DNA from: Selenomonas sp. TAMA-11512 | GTDB lineage: Bacteria > Bacillota > Negativicutes > Selenomonadales > Selenomonadaceae | DNA: 64,000 nucleotides | Direction of reading: 5' to 3' | Assembly (NCBI RefSeq): GCF_037076525.1 | Contig: NZ_AP029018.1 | Span: 1,178,001-1,242,000, forward strand | Shown here: piece by piece, positions 56,747 through 64,000 of the stretch | How positions within the stretch are numbered: the stretch's first letter is position 1 | Layout: every line of letters begins with the position of its first letter | Notes under the pieces: model-generated | The model's database searches: none | Seen by the model: the letters and a program-made list of their open reading frames with translations, nothing else | What the model was told of the DNA's origin: nothing | Program-made: the position numbers and the translations under genes

Positions 56747-59317
56747 ATGGCTGAGGAAAGATATACACAGAAGACGATGGCTGCATTGCAGACGGCACAG
56801 CAAATTGCCGCTATGCGCTACCATCAGCAGATTACATCCATGCATGCTTTTTTGGCATTAGTTCAGGAGCCGGAGGGGCTCTTGGAGACGATTTTTGCAG
56901 ATTGCGGTACAGATCTTCCGCTTTTAAAGACTCGTTTAGAGCAGGAATTGGCAAAGATCCCCAGCGTCAAGGGGCAGGAGCGCCTTTCTATGGGCATGGA
57001 TATGGTTCGCGTCTTGGGGCGTGCCGAGGAATATGCTAAAAGCATGAAGGATGATTATATCAGCACAGAGCACCTTCTCTTGGGATTGGCGGTCGACGGA
57101 AGTGAAGAGGTGCAGCGCATTGCCAAGGAATATGGCCTGACAAAAGCGTCGATTATGGATTCCGTGAAGAAAAATCGGAAGCAGAATGTTACAAGTGAAA
57201 ATCCGGAGGAAGGCTATCAGTCTCTGGAGAAGTTCGGCCGTGATTTAACGATGGCCGCTCGCAAGGGTAAGATTGATCCTGTGATTGGACGGGATGAAGA
57301 GATCCGCCGCACGATAGAGATTTTATCGCGCCGTACAAAGAACAATCCTGTGCTCATCGGTGAGCCGGGGGTTGGTAAGACGGCTATCGTAGAGGGGCTG
57401 GCCCGACGCATTGTGGCGGGGGATGTTCCGGAGTCATTGAAGAATAAGACGCTCTACTCTTTGGATATGGGCGCTCTTGTGGCAGGTGCCAAATTCCGGG
57501 GCGAGTTTGAGGAGAGATTAAAGGCTGTATTGAACGAAGTTGCAAAGTCGGACGGGCAGATTTTGCTCTTCATTGATGAAGTGCATACCGTGGTTGGCGC
57601 CGGTGCAGCTGAAGGTGCCATGGATGCGGGGAACCTGCTGAAGCCGATGCTGGCACGCGGCGAGCTGCGCTGCATTGGTGCAACGACGCTCAATGAATAC
57701 CGCAAGTACATCGAGAAGGACACGGCCTTAGAGAGACGTTTCCAGCCCGTGATGGTGGGAGAGCCCAGTGTGGAAGATACCATTTCTATTTTACGTGGTA
57801 TCAAGGAGCGCTATGAAGTGCATCATGGCGTGCGCATCCGCGATAATGCCCTGATTGCGGCGGCGACACTCTCCGATCGATATATTTCGGATCGATTTTT
57901 ACCGGATAAGGCGATTGATCTCGTCGATGAAGCGGCGGCAAAGCTTCGCACGGAGATTGAGTCCATGCCGGCACCTCTGGATGAAGTCCGCCGCAGACTC
58001 ATGCAGCTGGAGATAGAGGAACAGGCGCTGAAAAAGGAAAACGATGCGGCATCAAAAGAAAAGCTCGAAAAGCTCATCGAAGAAAAAGAGAACCTGCAAA
58101 AAGAGGAAAAAGATCTGAAGGACAAATGGGAAGGCGAGAAACAAGCTATCCTGCGCGTTCGTGCTGTCAAAAAGGAGTTGGATCAGGTCAAGAGTGAAAT
58201 GGAGAGTGCCGAGCGCGACTATGATCTCAATCGTCTTTCGGAACTTCGTTACGGCAAGCTGCCCGCATTGGAAAAGCAGCTTGCGGATGAAGAGTCCGCC
58301 ATTGCCAAACACGCAAAGGATAATCAGCTTTTAAAGGAAGAAGTGGAGGAGGAGGATATTGCGAAGGTGGTGAGCCGTTGGACAGGAATCCCGGTAGCAA
58401 AGATGCTCACCGGCGAGCGCGAAAAGCTTCTGCACCTGGAGGATGTCCTGCATACTCGTGTCGTCGGGCAGGAGGAAGCTGTTCGTGTAGTCAGTGAGGC
58501 CATCCTGCGTGCCCGTGCAGGGATAAAGGATCCGAATCGACCGATCGGTTCCTTTATCTTCCTGGGGCCAACCGGTGTTGGTAAGACGGAGCTGGCGAAG
58601 GCATTGGCGGAAGCTCTCTTTGATGATGAGCGCAGCATGATTCGCATGGATATGAGTGAATACATGGAAAAGCACTCCGTGGCTCGTCTCATCGGTGCGC
58701 CTCCCGGCTACGTCGGCTATGATGAGGGAGGGCAGCTTACAGAAGCCGTGAGGCGGCACCCCTATAGCGTGATTTTGCTTGACGAGATAGAGAAAGCGCA
58801 TAGAGATGTCTTTAATGTCCTTCTGCAGATACTGGATGACGGGCGCCTGACGGACGGCAAGGGACGCGTGGTCAACTTCAAGAATACCGTCATCATCATG
58901 ACAAGCAATCTCGGCTCTCATGAAATTCTCAATAAGAGCTTTGATGAGGCAGAGGGAGCGGTCAAGGAAATTCTGAAGGATTACTTCCGTCCCGAGTTTC
59001 TTAATCGCGTGGATGACATTATTGTCTTCAAGGGATTAACACAGGAAGAGGTCAAGAAAATTGCCGTTATCCTGCTTGAAAATCTGTCAAAACGCCTGGA
59101 AAAGCAGATCAAAGTATCGCTTCGCTGGACGGATGCCGCGATTGAGCAATTGAGCCGTGAAGGCTTTGATCCGAACTTCGGCGCGCGTCCGCTGCGCAGG
59201 ATGCTCACACACACTGTCGAGACGGCGCTGTCAAAGGAAATTATTGCAGGGCATGTCAAGGAAGGTGATACGGTAGAGATTGATGTGATGGATGGTGTAT
59301 TTACTTTTCGCACCTGA
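56747..59317 (+). CDS. clpB: ATP-dependent disaggregase ClpB
   Basis: Hexameric AAA+ chaperone that rescues aggregated protein with DnaK. The 856 residues show the N-terminal Clp domain, first ATPase (GEPGVGKTA near nt 57361), coiled-coil middle domain (about 410-530), second ATPase (GPTGVGKTE near nt 58567) and no ClpP-binding loop, which separates it from ClpC/ClpA. The ATG at 56747 has GGAGG eight bases upstream; earlier in-frame ATG codons lie in the promoter leader. Expression is predicted to be repressed through the upstream palindrome. Confidence 0.97.
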   Translation: MAEERYTQKTMAALQTAQQIAAMRYHQQITSMHAFLALVQEPEGLLETIFADCGTDLPLLKTRLEQELAKIPSVKGQERLSMGMDMVRVLGRAEEYAKSMKDDYISTEHLLLGLAVDGSEEVQRIAKEYGLTKASIMDSVKKNRKQNVTSENPEEGYQSLEKFGRDLTMAARKGKIDPVIGRDEEIRRTIEILSRRTKNNPVLIGEPGVGKTAIVEGLARRIVAGDVPESLKNKTLYSLDMGALVAGAKFRGEFEERLKAVLNEVAKSDGQILLFIDEVHTVVGAGAAEGAMDAGNLLKPMLARGELRCIGATTLNEYRKYIEKDTALERRFQPVMVGEPSVEDTISILRGIKERYEVHHGVRIRDNALIAAATLSDRYISDRFLPDKAIDLVDEAAAKLRTEIESMPAPLDEVRRRLMQLEIEEQALKKENDAASKEKLEKLIEEKENLQKEEKDLKDKWEGEKQAILRVRAVKKELDQVKSEMESAERDYDLNRLSELRYGKLPALEKQLADEESAIAKHAKDNQLLKEEVEEEDIAKVVSRWTGIPVAKMLTGEREKLLHLEDVLHTRVVGQEEAVRVVSEAILRARAGIKDPNRPIGSFIFLGPTGVGKTELAKALAEALFDDERSMIRMDMSEYMEKHSVARLIGAPPGYVGYDEGGQLTEAVRRHPYSVILLDEIEKAHRDVFNVLLQILDDGRLTDGKGRVVNFKNTVIIMTSNLGSHEILNKSFDEAEGAVKEILKDYFRPEFLNRVDDIIVFKGLTQEEVKKIAVILLENLSKRLEKQIKVSLRWTDAAIEQLSREGFDPNFGARPLRRMLTHTVETALSKEIIAGHVKEGDTVEIDVMDGVFTFRT

Positions 59318-59346
59318 TTGTGTATCCTTTTCATAGAGAAGAAAAG

Positions 59347-59387
59347 ATATCTGCCCTCCCGGGATCTGATTCCGGAAGGGCAGATAT
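59347..59387. other. Long hairpin between clpB and the phosphodiesterase gene
   Basis: Perfect 11-bp arms ATATCTGCCCT and AGGGCAGATAT plus an inner CCGG stem. No T-run follows, so it may stabilise the clpB 3' end or lie in the leader of the next gene. Confidence 0.55.
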
Positions 59388-59419
59388 GTGTTGCACACCT
59401 GTTGAAAGGAAAGGCATCG

Positions 59420-59920
59420 ATGAAAATAGGCATCATGAGTGATAGTCATAACAATCGCTACGCGGTGGAGTGGGCAGTAGCGCGTGCAGGGGATGTCGAC
59501 CTCTGGCTGCATGCCGGAGACTGCGTGCCGGATGCGACGTATCTGGGGCTCTTATCATCTGTTACGGTTGAAAATGTCGCCGGCAATACGGATTGGCCGG
59601 ATGGAAAAACGCCTGATGATCTTGTTGTGGAAGCAGAAGGACATCGAATCTTTTTGACGCACGGTCATATTTACGGGGTGCGGTCAACACTGGAAATGCT
59701 TGTCGATGCGGCTGAACGGGAAGGGGCAGACATAGCTGTCTATGGTCACACACACGTTGTTCTTCAAGAATTAATTCAAGGGAGCGGCGGGGAGGTGCTG
59801 GTCATAAACCCGGGATCGATTTCTCAGCCGCGTGATGGAAAGCCGCCGGCTTTTATGATTATGACCTTGGAGGCGGGGTGTGCACCGGAGATAGAAATCG
59901 TTCATTACATGGAAAAATGA
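59420..59920 (+). CDS. YfcE/MJ0936-type phosphodiesterase
   Basis: A 166-residue calcineurin-like metallophosphoesterase. Metal motifs are SDSHNN near the start, LHAGDC, GNTD, THGHIYG and YGHTHV, in the family order. Members hydrolyse phosphodiesters in vitro; the physiological substrate is unsettled. AGGAAAGG precedes the ATG at 59420. A terminator lies about 170 bp beyond the stop. Confidence 0.87.
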   Translation: MKIGIMSDSHNNRYAVEWAVARAGDVDLWLHAGDCVPDATYLGLLSSVTVENVAGNTDWPDGKTPDDLVVEAEGHRIFLTHGHIYGVRSTLEMLVDAAEREGADIAVYGHTHVVLQELIQGSGGEVLVINPGSISQPRDGKPPAFMIMTLEAGCAPEIEIVHYMEK

Positions 59921-60012
59921 TTTTTCTATAAATAAAATTTTTCACTCTGTAAATGATAATAAACATCAAAAATGGATTTCCCTTTTAAAGACATTTCCTT
60001 TGAAAGGCCTTA

Positions 60013-60028
60013 TGTGATAAGTATCACA
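60013..60028. promoter_or_regulatory. TGTGA-N6-TCACA palindrome (Crp/Fnr-type)
   Basis: TGTGATAAGTATCACA is a perfect inverted repeat with Crp/Fnr-family half sites. It is 188 bp before the fumarase start and about 140 bp before the predicted transcription start, far for class I activation. Confidence 0.5.
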
Positions 60029-60088
60029 GAGTAAATGGTTCATGTGAGATTACAAAGCAAATGCTAAAAACGAATCCAATTCACCTTT

Positions 60089-60113
60089 AACCCCTTGATT
60101 TTCAAGGGGTTTC
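60089..60113 (+). terminator. Intrinsic terminator in the fumarase leader region
   Basis: AACCCCTTGA (60089-60098) and TCAAGGGGTT (60102-60111) form a perfect 10-bp stem with a 3-base loop, followed by a broken T-run. It ends transcripts from the yfcE side before the fumarase promoter. Confidence 0.8.
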
Positions 60114-60127
60114 TTGTGTTTTTAGTG

Positions 60128-60156
60128 TTGAATTAAAAATCTGAATATGATATGAT
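60128..60156 (+). promoter_or_regulatory. Promoter of the fumarase genes
   Basis: TTGAAT (60128-60133) and TATGAT (60151-60156), 17 bases apart, about 45 bases before the first start codon. Confidence 0.75.
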
Positions 60157-60200
60157 ACAACTGTGTGGGTATTCCATTTACTTATTTAGGAGGGTTTACT

Positions 60201-61043
60201 TTGCGTACAATCCAAACAGGGGAAATTACGGAAGCAGTAGCGCAGATGTGTAAGGAAGCGGCTTACTATCTGCCGGAAGATGTCTATGAGAAACTAAAAA
60301 AGGGCTATGAGACGGAGGAGTCTCCTGTAGGCAAGGACGTTTTGGAGCAGATTGTCAAGAATGCGGAAATTGCTAAGGCGGAGGATCGTCCTATCTGTCA
60401 GGACACCGGCATGACGATTGTTTTCGTTGAAGTCGGTCAGGATGTTCATATTGAGGGCGGAGCGCTGGATGATGCCATCAATGAGGGTGTCTCCAAGGGC
60501 TATGTGGAAGGCTATCTGCGCAAATCGGTCGTAGGAGAGCCTCTTTTTAATCGAAAGAACACGAAGGATAACACGCCGGCTGTCATCTATACGAGCATTG
60601 TTCCCGGTGACAAGGTTGAAATCTATGTCGAGCCGAAGGGCTTCGGCAGTGAAAATAAAGGCGGAGTTCGTATGCTTGTTCCGGCCGATGGCGTTGAAGG
60701 TGTCAAGAAAGCTGTGCTTGACATTGTCAAGCACGCAGGTCCGAATCCGTGTCCTCCGATGGTCTTGGGGATCGGCATCGGCGGCACGATGGATCGTGCC
60801 TGCGTCCTCTCTAAAAAGGCGCTGCTTCGTTCAACGAATGAGCGCAATTCGCATCCCGAATATGCAAAGCTGGAGAAAGATATCCTGACGATGGTTAATA
60901 AGACAGGTATCGGTCCGCAGCTCGGAGGGCGTACGACAGCGCTCGGAGTCAATATTGAATGGGGTGCGACGCATATTGCAGGACTTCCGGTCGCGGTCAC
61001 GATTTGCTGTCATGCATGTCGTCATTCGCACCGTGTACTGTAA
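60201..61043 (+). CDS. Class I fumarate hydratase, alpha subunit
   Basis: N-terminal half of an Fe-S (class I) fumarase/tartrate dehydratase, 280 residues: PICQDTGMTIVFVEVGQ (Cys ligand), PCPPMVLGIGIGGTMDRA (Cys), and a C-terminal Cys-rich end (VTICCHACRHSH). With the beta subunit it interconverts malate and fumarate using an oxygen-sensitive cluster. The start is TTG with AGGAGGG upstream. It leads a fum-sdh stretch. Confidence 0.92.
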   Translation: MRTIQTGEITEAVAQMCKEAAYYLPEDVYEKLKKGYETEESPVGKDVLEQIVKNAEIAKAEDRPICQDTGMTIVFVEVGQDVHIEGGALDDAINEGVSKGYVEGYLRKSVVGEPLFNRKNTKDNTPAVIYTSIVPGDKVEIYVEPKGFGSENKGGVRMLVPADGVEGVKKAVLDIVKHAGPNPCPPMVLGIGIGGTMDRACVLSKKALLRSTNERNSHPEYAKLEKDILTMVNKTGIGPQLGGRTTALGVNIEWGATHIAGLPVAVTICCHACRHSHRVL

Positions 61044-61061
61044 TCTTAGGAGGGGATAAAG

Positions 61062-61619
61062 ATGGCTGAAAAGATTCGTATTACGACTCCTTTTACGGAA
61101 GAGATGTCCAAAAAGCTGAAGGCCGGCGACAGCGTCCTCATCACGGGTAAGATTTACAGTGCACGCGATGCCGCTCATAAGGCAATGACCGAAGCTCTCG
61201 CTCGCGGTGAGAAGCTGCCCATCGATTGGCAGGATAAAATTGTCTACTATCTCGGTCCTACACCTGCAAAACCGGGAGATCCTATCGGATCTGCCGGCCC
61301 TACGACATCCGGCCGCATGGATGCCTATACGCCTACGATGCTTGATCAGGGAATCAAGGGAATTGTCGGCAAGGGCTCGCGTTCTAAGGAGGTCGTTGAT
61401 TCTATCAAGAAAAACGGCGTTACGTACTTCGCTGCTGTTGGCGGTGCTGCTGCGCTCATTGCAAAGTCCATCAAAAAGTATGAAGTGCTCGCCTATGAGG
61501 AACTCGGCCCGGAAGCTCTTGCTGAGCTGACCGTCGAAGAGTTCCCGGCGATTGTTGTCGTTGATCATGAGGGCAATGACTTCTACGAGATTGGTCAGAA
61601 GCCATATCGTGAAATCTAA
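61062..61619 (+). CDS. Class I fumarate hydratase, beta subunit
   Basis: C-terminal domain of the class I fumarase as a separate 185-residue subunit: GKIYSARDAAHKAM, YLGPTPAKPGDPIGSAGPTTSGRMD, GKGSRSKEVVDS and AVGGAAALIAKS are family signatures. It follows the alpha subunit by 18 bp with AGGAGGGG upstream, and should be in one transcript. The end is followed by a hairpin without a good T-run, so read-through to sdhC is possible. Confidence 0.92.
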   Translation: MAEKIRITTPFTEEMSKKLKAGDSVLITGKIYSARDAAHKAMTEALARGEKLPIDWQDKIVYYLGPTPAKPGDPIGSAGPTTSGRMDAYTPTMLDQGIKGIVGKGSRSKEVVDSIKKNGVTYFAAVGGAAALIAKSIKKYEVLAYEELGPEALAELTVEEFPAIVVVDHEGNDFYEIGQKPYREI

Positions 61620-61631
61620 GCTGGCATAGGG

Positions 61632-61650
61632 AGGGGAGCATAACTCCCCT
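61632..61650 (+). other. Hairpin between fumarase and sdhC
   Basis: AGGGGAG and CTCCCCT pair perfectly across CATAA; only CTTGTAT follows. A second small CCCC/GGGG hairpin lies near 61661. They may attenuate or stabilise the sdh message. Confidence 0.45.
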
Positions 61651-61697
61651 CTTGTATAATCCCCGAGAGGGGGCACTACCATTTTAGGAGGTCAAGT

Positions 61698-62318
61698 ATG
61701 TTTCACACAACTTTCTACGTCCGTCGACTTCACTCCCTTGTCGGATTGGTCGCGGTAGGCGGCTTCTTGCTGGAGCATGTCATCACAAACGCAAGGGCGC
61801 TTGGAGGTCCGGAGTCCTTGAATTCGGCTCTGGCTATGATGGAAGCAATTCCGAAGCCGATTTTTCTCGGTCTTGAAATCTTTGCGGTTGCAGTACCATT
61901 CCTCTTTCACATCATCTATGGTATCTATATTTGCAATCAGGCAAAGAACAACCCCGGCAACTATGGCTACATTCGCAACTGGCAGTTTGCTTTGCAGCGC
62001 TGGACAGCTTGGTATCTTCTCTTTTTCCTAATCGGCCACGTTGTCTATCTTCGTATCTTCCTTAAAGCAATCGGAGGCGAGCACATCAATTATGCGTTGA
62101 TTGCCGCACATCTTTCCAATCCGATCATTTGGGTTCTTTATCTCATCGGTATGGTGGCTGCAATTTTCCACTTTTGCAACGGCATTACGACATTCTGTAT
62201 GACGTGGGGTATCACAAAGGGACCTCGTGCGCAGACAGTTGTCGGTGTGGCAAGCATGGGGCTGTGCGCTCTGTTGTCGCTCATCACACTTGCGTTTATG
62301 GTTAGCTACCTCATCTAA
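61698..62318 (+). CDS. sdhC: Succinate dehydrogenase/fumarate reductase cytochrome b subunit
   Basis: Membrane anchor of 206 residues with five hydrophobic segments, like Bacillus SdhC and Wolinella FrdC. Candidate haem His residues lie in RRLHSLV, LLEHVI, LFHIIYG, IGHVVY and FHFCNG, enough for two haems b. It passes electrons between quinone and the flavoprotein. AGGAGG precedes the ATG. sdhA follows 18 bp downstream. Confidence 0.92.
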   Translation: MFHTTFYVRRLHSLVGLVAVGGFLLEHVITNARALGGPESLNSALAMMEAIPKPIFLGLEIFAVAVPFLFHIIYGIYICNQAKNNPGNYGYIRNWQFALQRWTAWYLLFFLIGHVVYLRIFLKAIGGEHINYALIAAHLSNPIIWVLYLIGMVAAIFHFCNGITTFCMTWGITKGPRAQTVVGVASMGLCALLSLITLAFMVSYLI

Positions 62319-62336
62319 AGAGAAGGAGAGACTTTC

Positions 62337-64000
62337 ATGGCAGATAAAAAGAAAATCATAGTTGTCGGCGGCGGCCTCGCAGGTCTTATGGCGACAATGA
62401 AAATCTGTGAACTTGGCGGCGAGGTAGAGCTCTTCTCCTACTGCCCGGTTAAGCGTTCACATTCGCTGTGCGCACAGGGCGGCATGAATGCCTGTATGGA
62501 CTTGAAGGGTGAGCACGACAGCATTTACGAGCACTTTGATGATACGGTCTACGGCGGAGATTTCCTCGCAGATCAGGGGGCTGTCAAGGGCATGGTCGAA
62601 ATGGCTCCGAAACTTGTCAAGATGTTTGATCGCATGGGTGTTGCTTTCAATCGTACGGCGGAGGGGACGCTGGATCTCCGTAACTTCGGCGGACAGAAGA
62701 ATAAGCGTACCGTATTCTCCGGATCGACGACCGGTCAGCAGCTTCTCTATGCACTTGATGAGCAGGTTCGCCATTGGGAGGTCAAGGGTGCTGTTAAGAA
62801 ATACGAGTTCTGGGAATTCGTCAAGATTATCAAGAACAAGGACGGCATCTGCCGCGGTATCGTTGCACAGAGCATGAACTCAATGGAGATTCGGTCCTTC
62901 CCGGCGGATGTTGTCATTCTCGCGACAGGCGGTCCCGGTATGGTCTATGGCCGTGCGACGGCTTCTACGATCTGTAACGGCTCGGCGGTATCTGCTGTTT
63001 ATCAGCAAGGTGCCCGCATCGGAAACCCCGAGTTTATTCAGATTCATCCAACGGCGATTCCGGGTACGGATAAGAATCGTCTCATGAGTGAGGCTTGCCG
63101 CGGTGAGGGCGGCCGCGTTTGGGTTTATCGCAACGGTGAGAAGTGGTACTTCCTTGAGGATATGTATCCGGCTTACGGAAATCTTGTTCCTCGTGATGTT
63201 GCGTCGCGTGCTATCTTTAAGGTTTGCGTCCATATGGGGCTCGGCATTAACGGTGAGAATCGCGTGTACCTCGATCTGTCGCACCGCTCGGAAGAGTTCC
63301 TCAAAAATCGCCTCGGCGGTATTCTGGAAATGTATGAGGAATTTGTCGGTCCAAGCCCTGCGAAGGTGCCGATGGAAATTTTCCCGTCAATCCATTACTC
63401 GATGGGCGGCATTTGGGTAGATAAGATGCATCATACGAATATCCGCGGTCTCATGGCTGCCGGTGAGTGTGATTACCAGTATCACGGCGCAAATCGTCTG
63501 GGTGCAAACTCACTGCTCTCCGCTACTTACTCCGGTGTCGTTGCGGGCCCGGAGGCTATGCGTCTTGCAAAGTCGGGTGAGCTGGGAGATGAGCTGACGG
63601 ATGCTGAGCTCGAGGCAGCACGTGCAGAAGTGCAGGCTGAGTATGACAAGATTCGTCAGATGGATGGCTCGGAGAATGCGCATCAGCTTCACCATGAAAT
63701 GGGAGACATCATGTATAAGTATGTCTCCATTGAGCGTGACAACAACGGCCTTGATCAGTGCCTCGTCGAGCTCAAGGATATTTTGAAGCGTTGGGATAAT
63801 ATCGGTGTTACAGATCGTGGCAACTGGGCTAATCAGGAAGCTATGTTTGTCCGTCAGCTTCGCAATATGATCATCTATGCGATGGCTATTACGAAGGCTG
63901 CCCGTATGCGTGACGAAAGCCGAGGCGCGCATGCAAAGATCGTCCTTGAGAATGGCGTCCGCAAGACAGATGCAGATGGTGAGCTTGTATTCATGACACG
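62337..64000 (+). CDS. sdhA: Succinate dehydrogenase/fumarate reductase flavoprotein subunit (3' partial)
   Basis: Catalytic flavoprotein, open at the right edge after about 554 codons. FAD-site VVGGGLAGLMA begins at residue 8, the FAD-linking His is in RSHSLCAQGGMNA, followed by HPTAIPG, the catalytic RGEGG region and GANRLGANSLLS. In an anaerobic Negativicute it may run mainly as fumarate reductase; sequence does not settle direction. AGAAGGAGAG precedes the ATG. sdhB presumably lies just outside the window. Confidence 0.95.
   Translation, partial: MADKKKIIVVGGGLAGLMATMKICELGGEVELFSYCPVKRSHSLCAQGGMNACMDLKGEHDSIYEHFDDTVYGGDFLADQGAVKGMVEMAPKLVKMFDRMGVAFNRTAEGTLDLRNFGGQKNKRTVFSGSTTGQQLLYALDEQVRHWEVKGAVKKYEFWEFVKIIKNKDGICRGIVAQSMNSMEIRSFPADVVILATGGPGMVYGRATASTICNGSAVSAVYQQGARIGNPEFIQIHPTAIPGTDKNRLMSEACRGEGGRVWVYRNGEKWYFLEDMYPAYGNLVPRDVASRAIFKVCVHMGLGINGENRVYLDLSHRSEEFLKNRLGGILEMYEEFVGPSPAKVPMEIFPSIHYSMGGIWVDKMHHTNIRGLMAAGECDYQYHGANRLGANSLLSATYSGVVAGPEAMRLAKSGELGDELTDAELEAARAEVQAEYDKIRQMDGSENAHQLHHEMGDIMYKYVSIERDNNGLDQCLVELKDILKRWDNIGVTDRGNWANQEAMFVRQLRNMIIYAMAITKAARMRDESRGAHAKIVLENGVRKTDADGELVFMT

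Overview
The window is a dense, mostly housekeeping stretch of a bacterial chromosome. It looks like a diderm Firmicute of the Negativicutes (a Selenomonas-like organism). Evidence: a Bacillus-type gene order (rbgA-rnhB-ylqG-ylqH; tig-clpP-clpX-lon-ysxC), a Lrp-like siroheme decarboxylase pair, a two-subunit class I fumarase next to a Bacillus/Wolinella-type SdhC-SdhA, dTDP-sugar genes, chemotaxis proteins and a FlhB/FliK-like pair. Base composition is moderate. At least eight genes appear to start with TTG. The family-level guess is inference; no 16S rRNA gene is present.

Layout. 1-7.8 kb: a beta-CASP nuclease (5' end cut off), rbgA, rnhB, a FliK-like protein with a 57-bp tandem repeat, an FlhB C-terminal-like protein, yraN and comM. 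8-14.3 kb: protein quality control (tig, clpP, clpX, lon) and the ribosome GTPase ysxC. 14.4-22.9 kb: siroheme decarboxylase pair, aminotransferase, lgt, a type 2 ileS, a dipeptidase and a YbjN-like protein. 23-25.6 kb: rmlA-rmlC-rmlB and tRNA-Ala(GGC). 25.7-34.8 kb: a small membrane protein, a degenerate NtrC-like regulator, trmB, a SEDS (FtsW/RodA) protein, a lipoprotein polysaccharide deacetylase, a YitT protein, PutP and an FAD dehydrogenase. 34.9-36.3 kb: a response regulator fused to a CheX-like domain, plus a stand-alone CheX.

36.3-44.2 kb is the most accessory-looking part, all on the minus strand. It holds a DcuC-like transporter with two M20 hydrolases, an ArgH-like lyase with an agmatinase-like ureohydrolase, and a membrane acyltransferase. 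Three copies of a short intergenic repeat (core TTTTATCAGCG) sit at the boundaries of these blocks. 44.3-54.1 kb: murI, an FlK-like thioesterase, azlCD, gph, an HD hydrolase, glnS, an ArsB/NhaD-type permease and leuS. 54.2-59.9 kb: two tandem HD-GYP paralogues that have both lost the His of the HD motif, clpB behind a striking 43-bp operator, and a YfcE-type phosphodiesterase. 60-64 kb: fumarase, then sdhC and sdhA (3' end cut off), i.e. the malate-fumarate-succinate part of anaerobic respiration.

The leads most worth following are the clpB operator, the regulator that keeps Walker A but has lost the Walker B Asp, the GAFTGA loop and both arginine fingers, the paired degenerate HD-GYP proteins, the response regulator-CheX fusion, the boundary repeat, and the ArgH/SpeB-like pair. 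No CRISPR array, complete insertion sequence, prophage or obvious defence system was seen.
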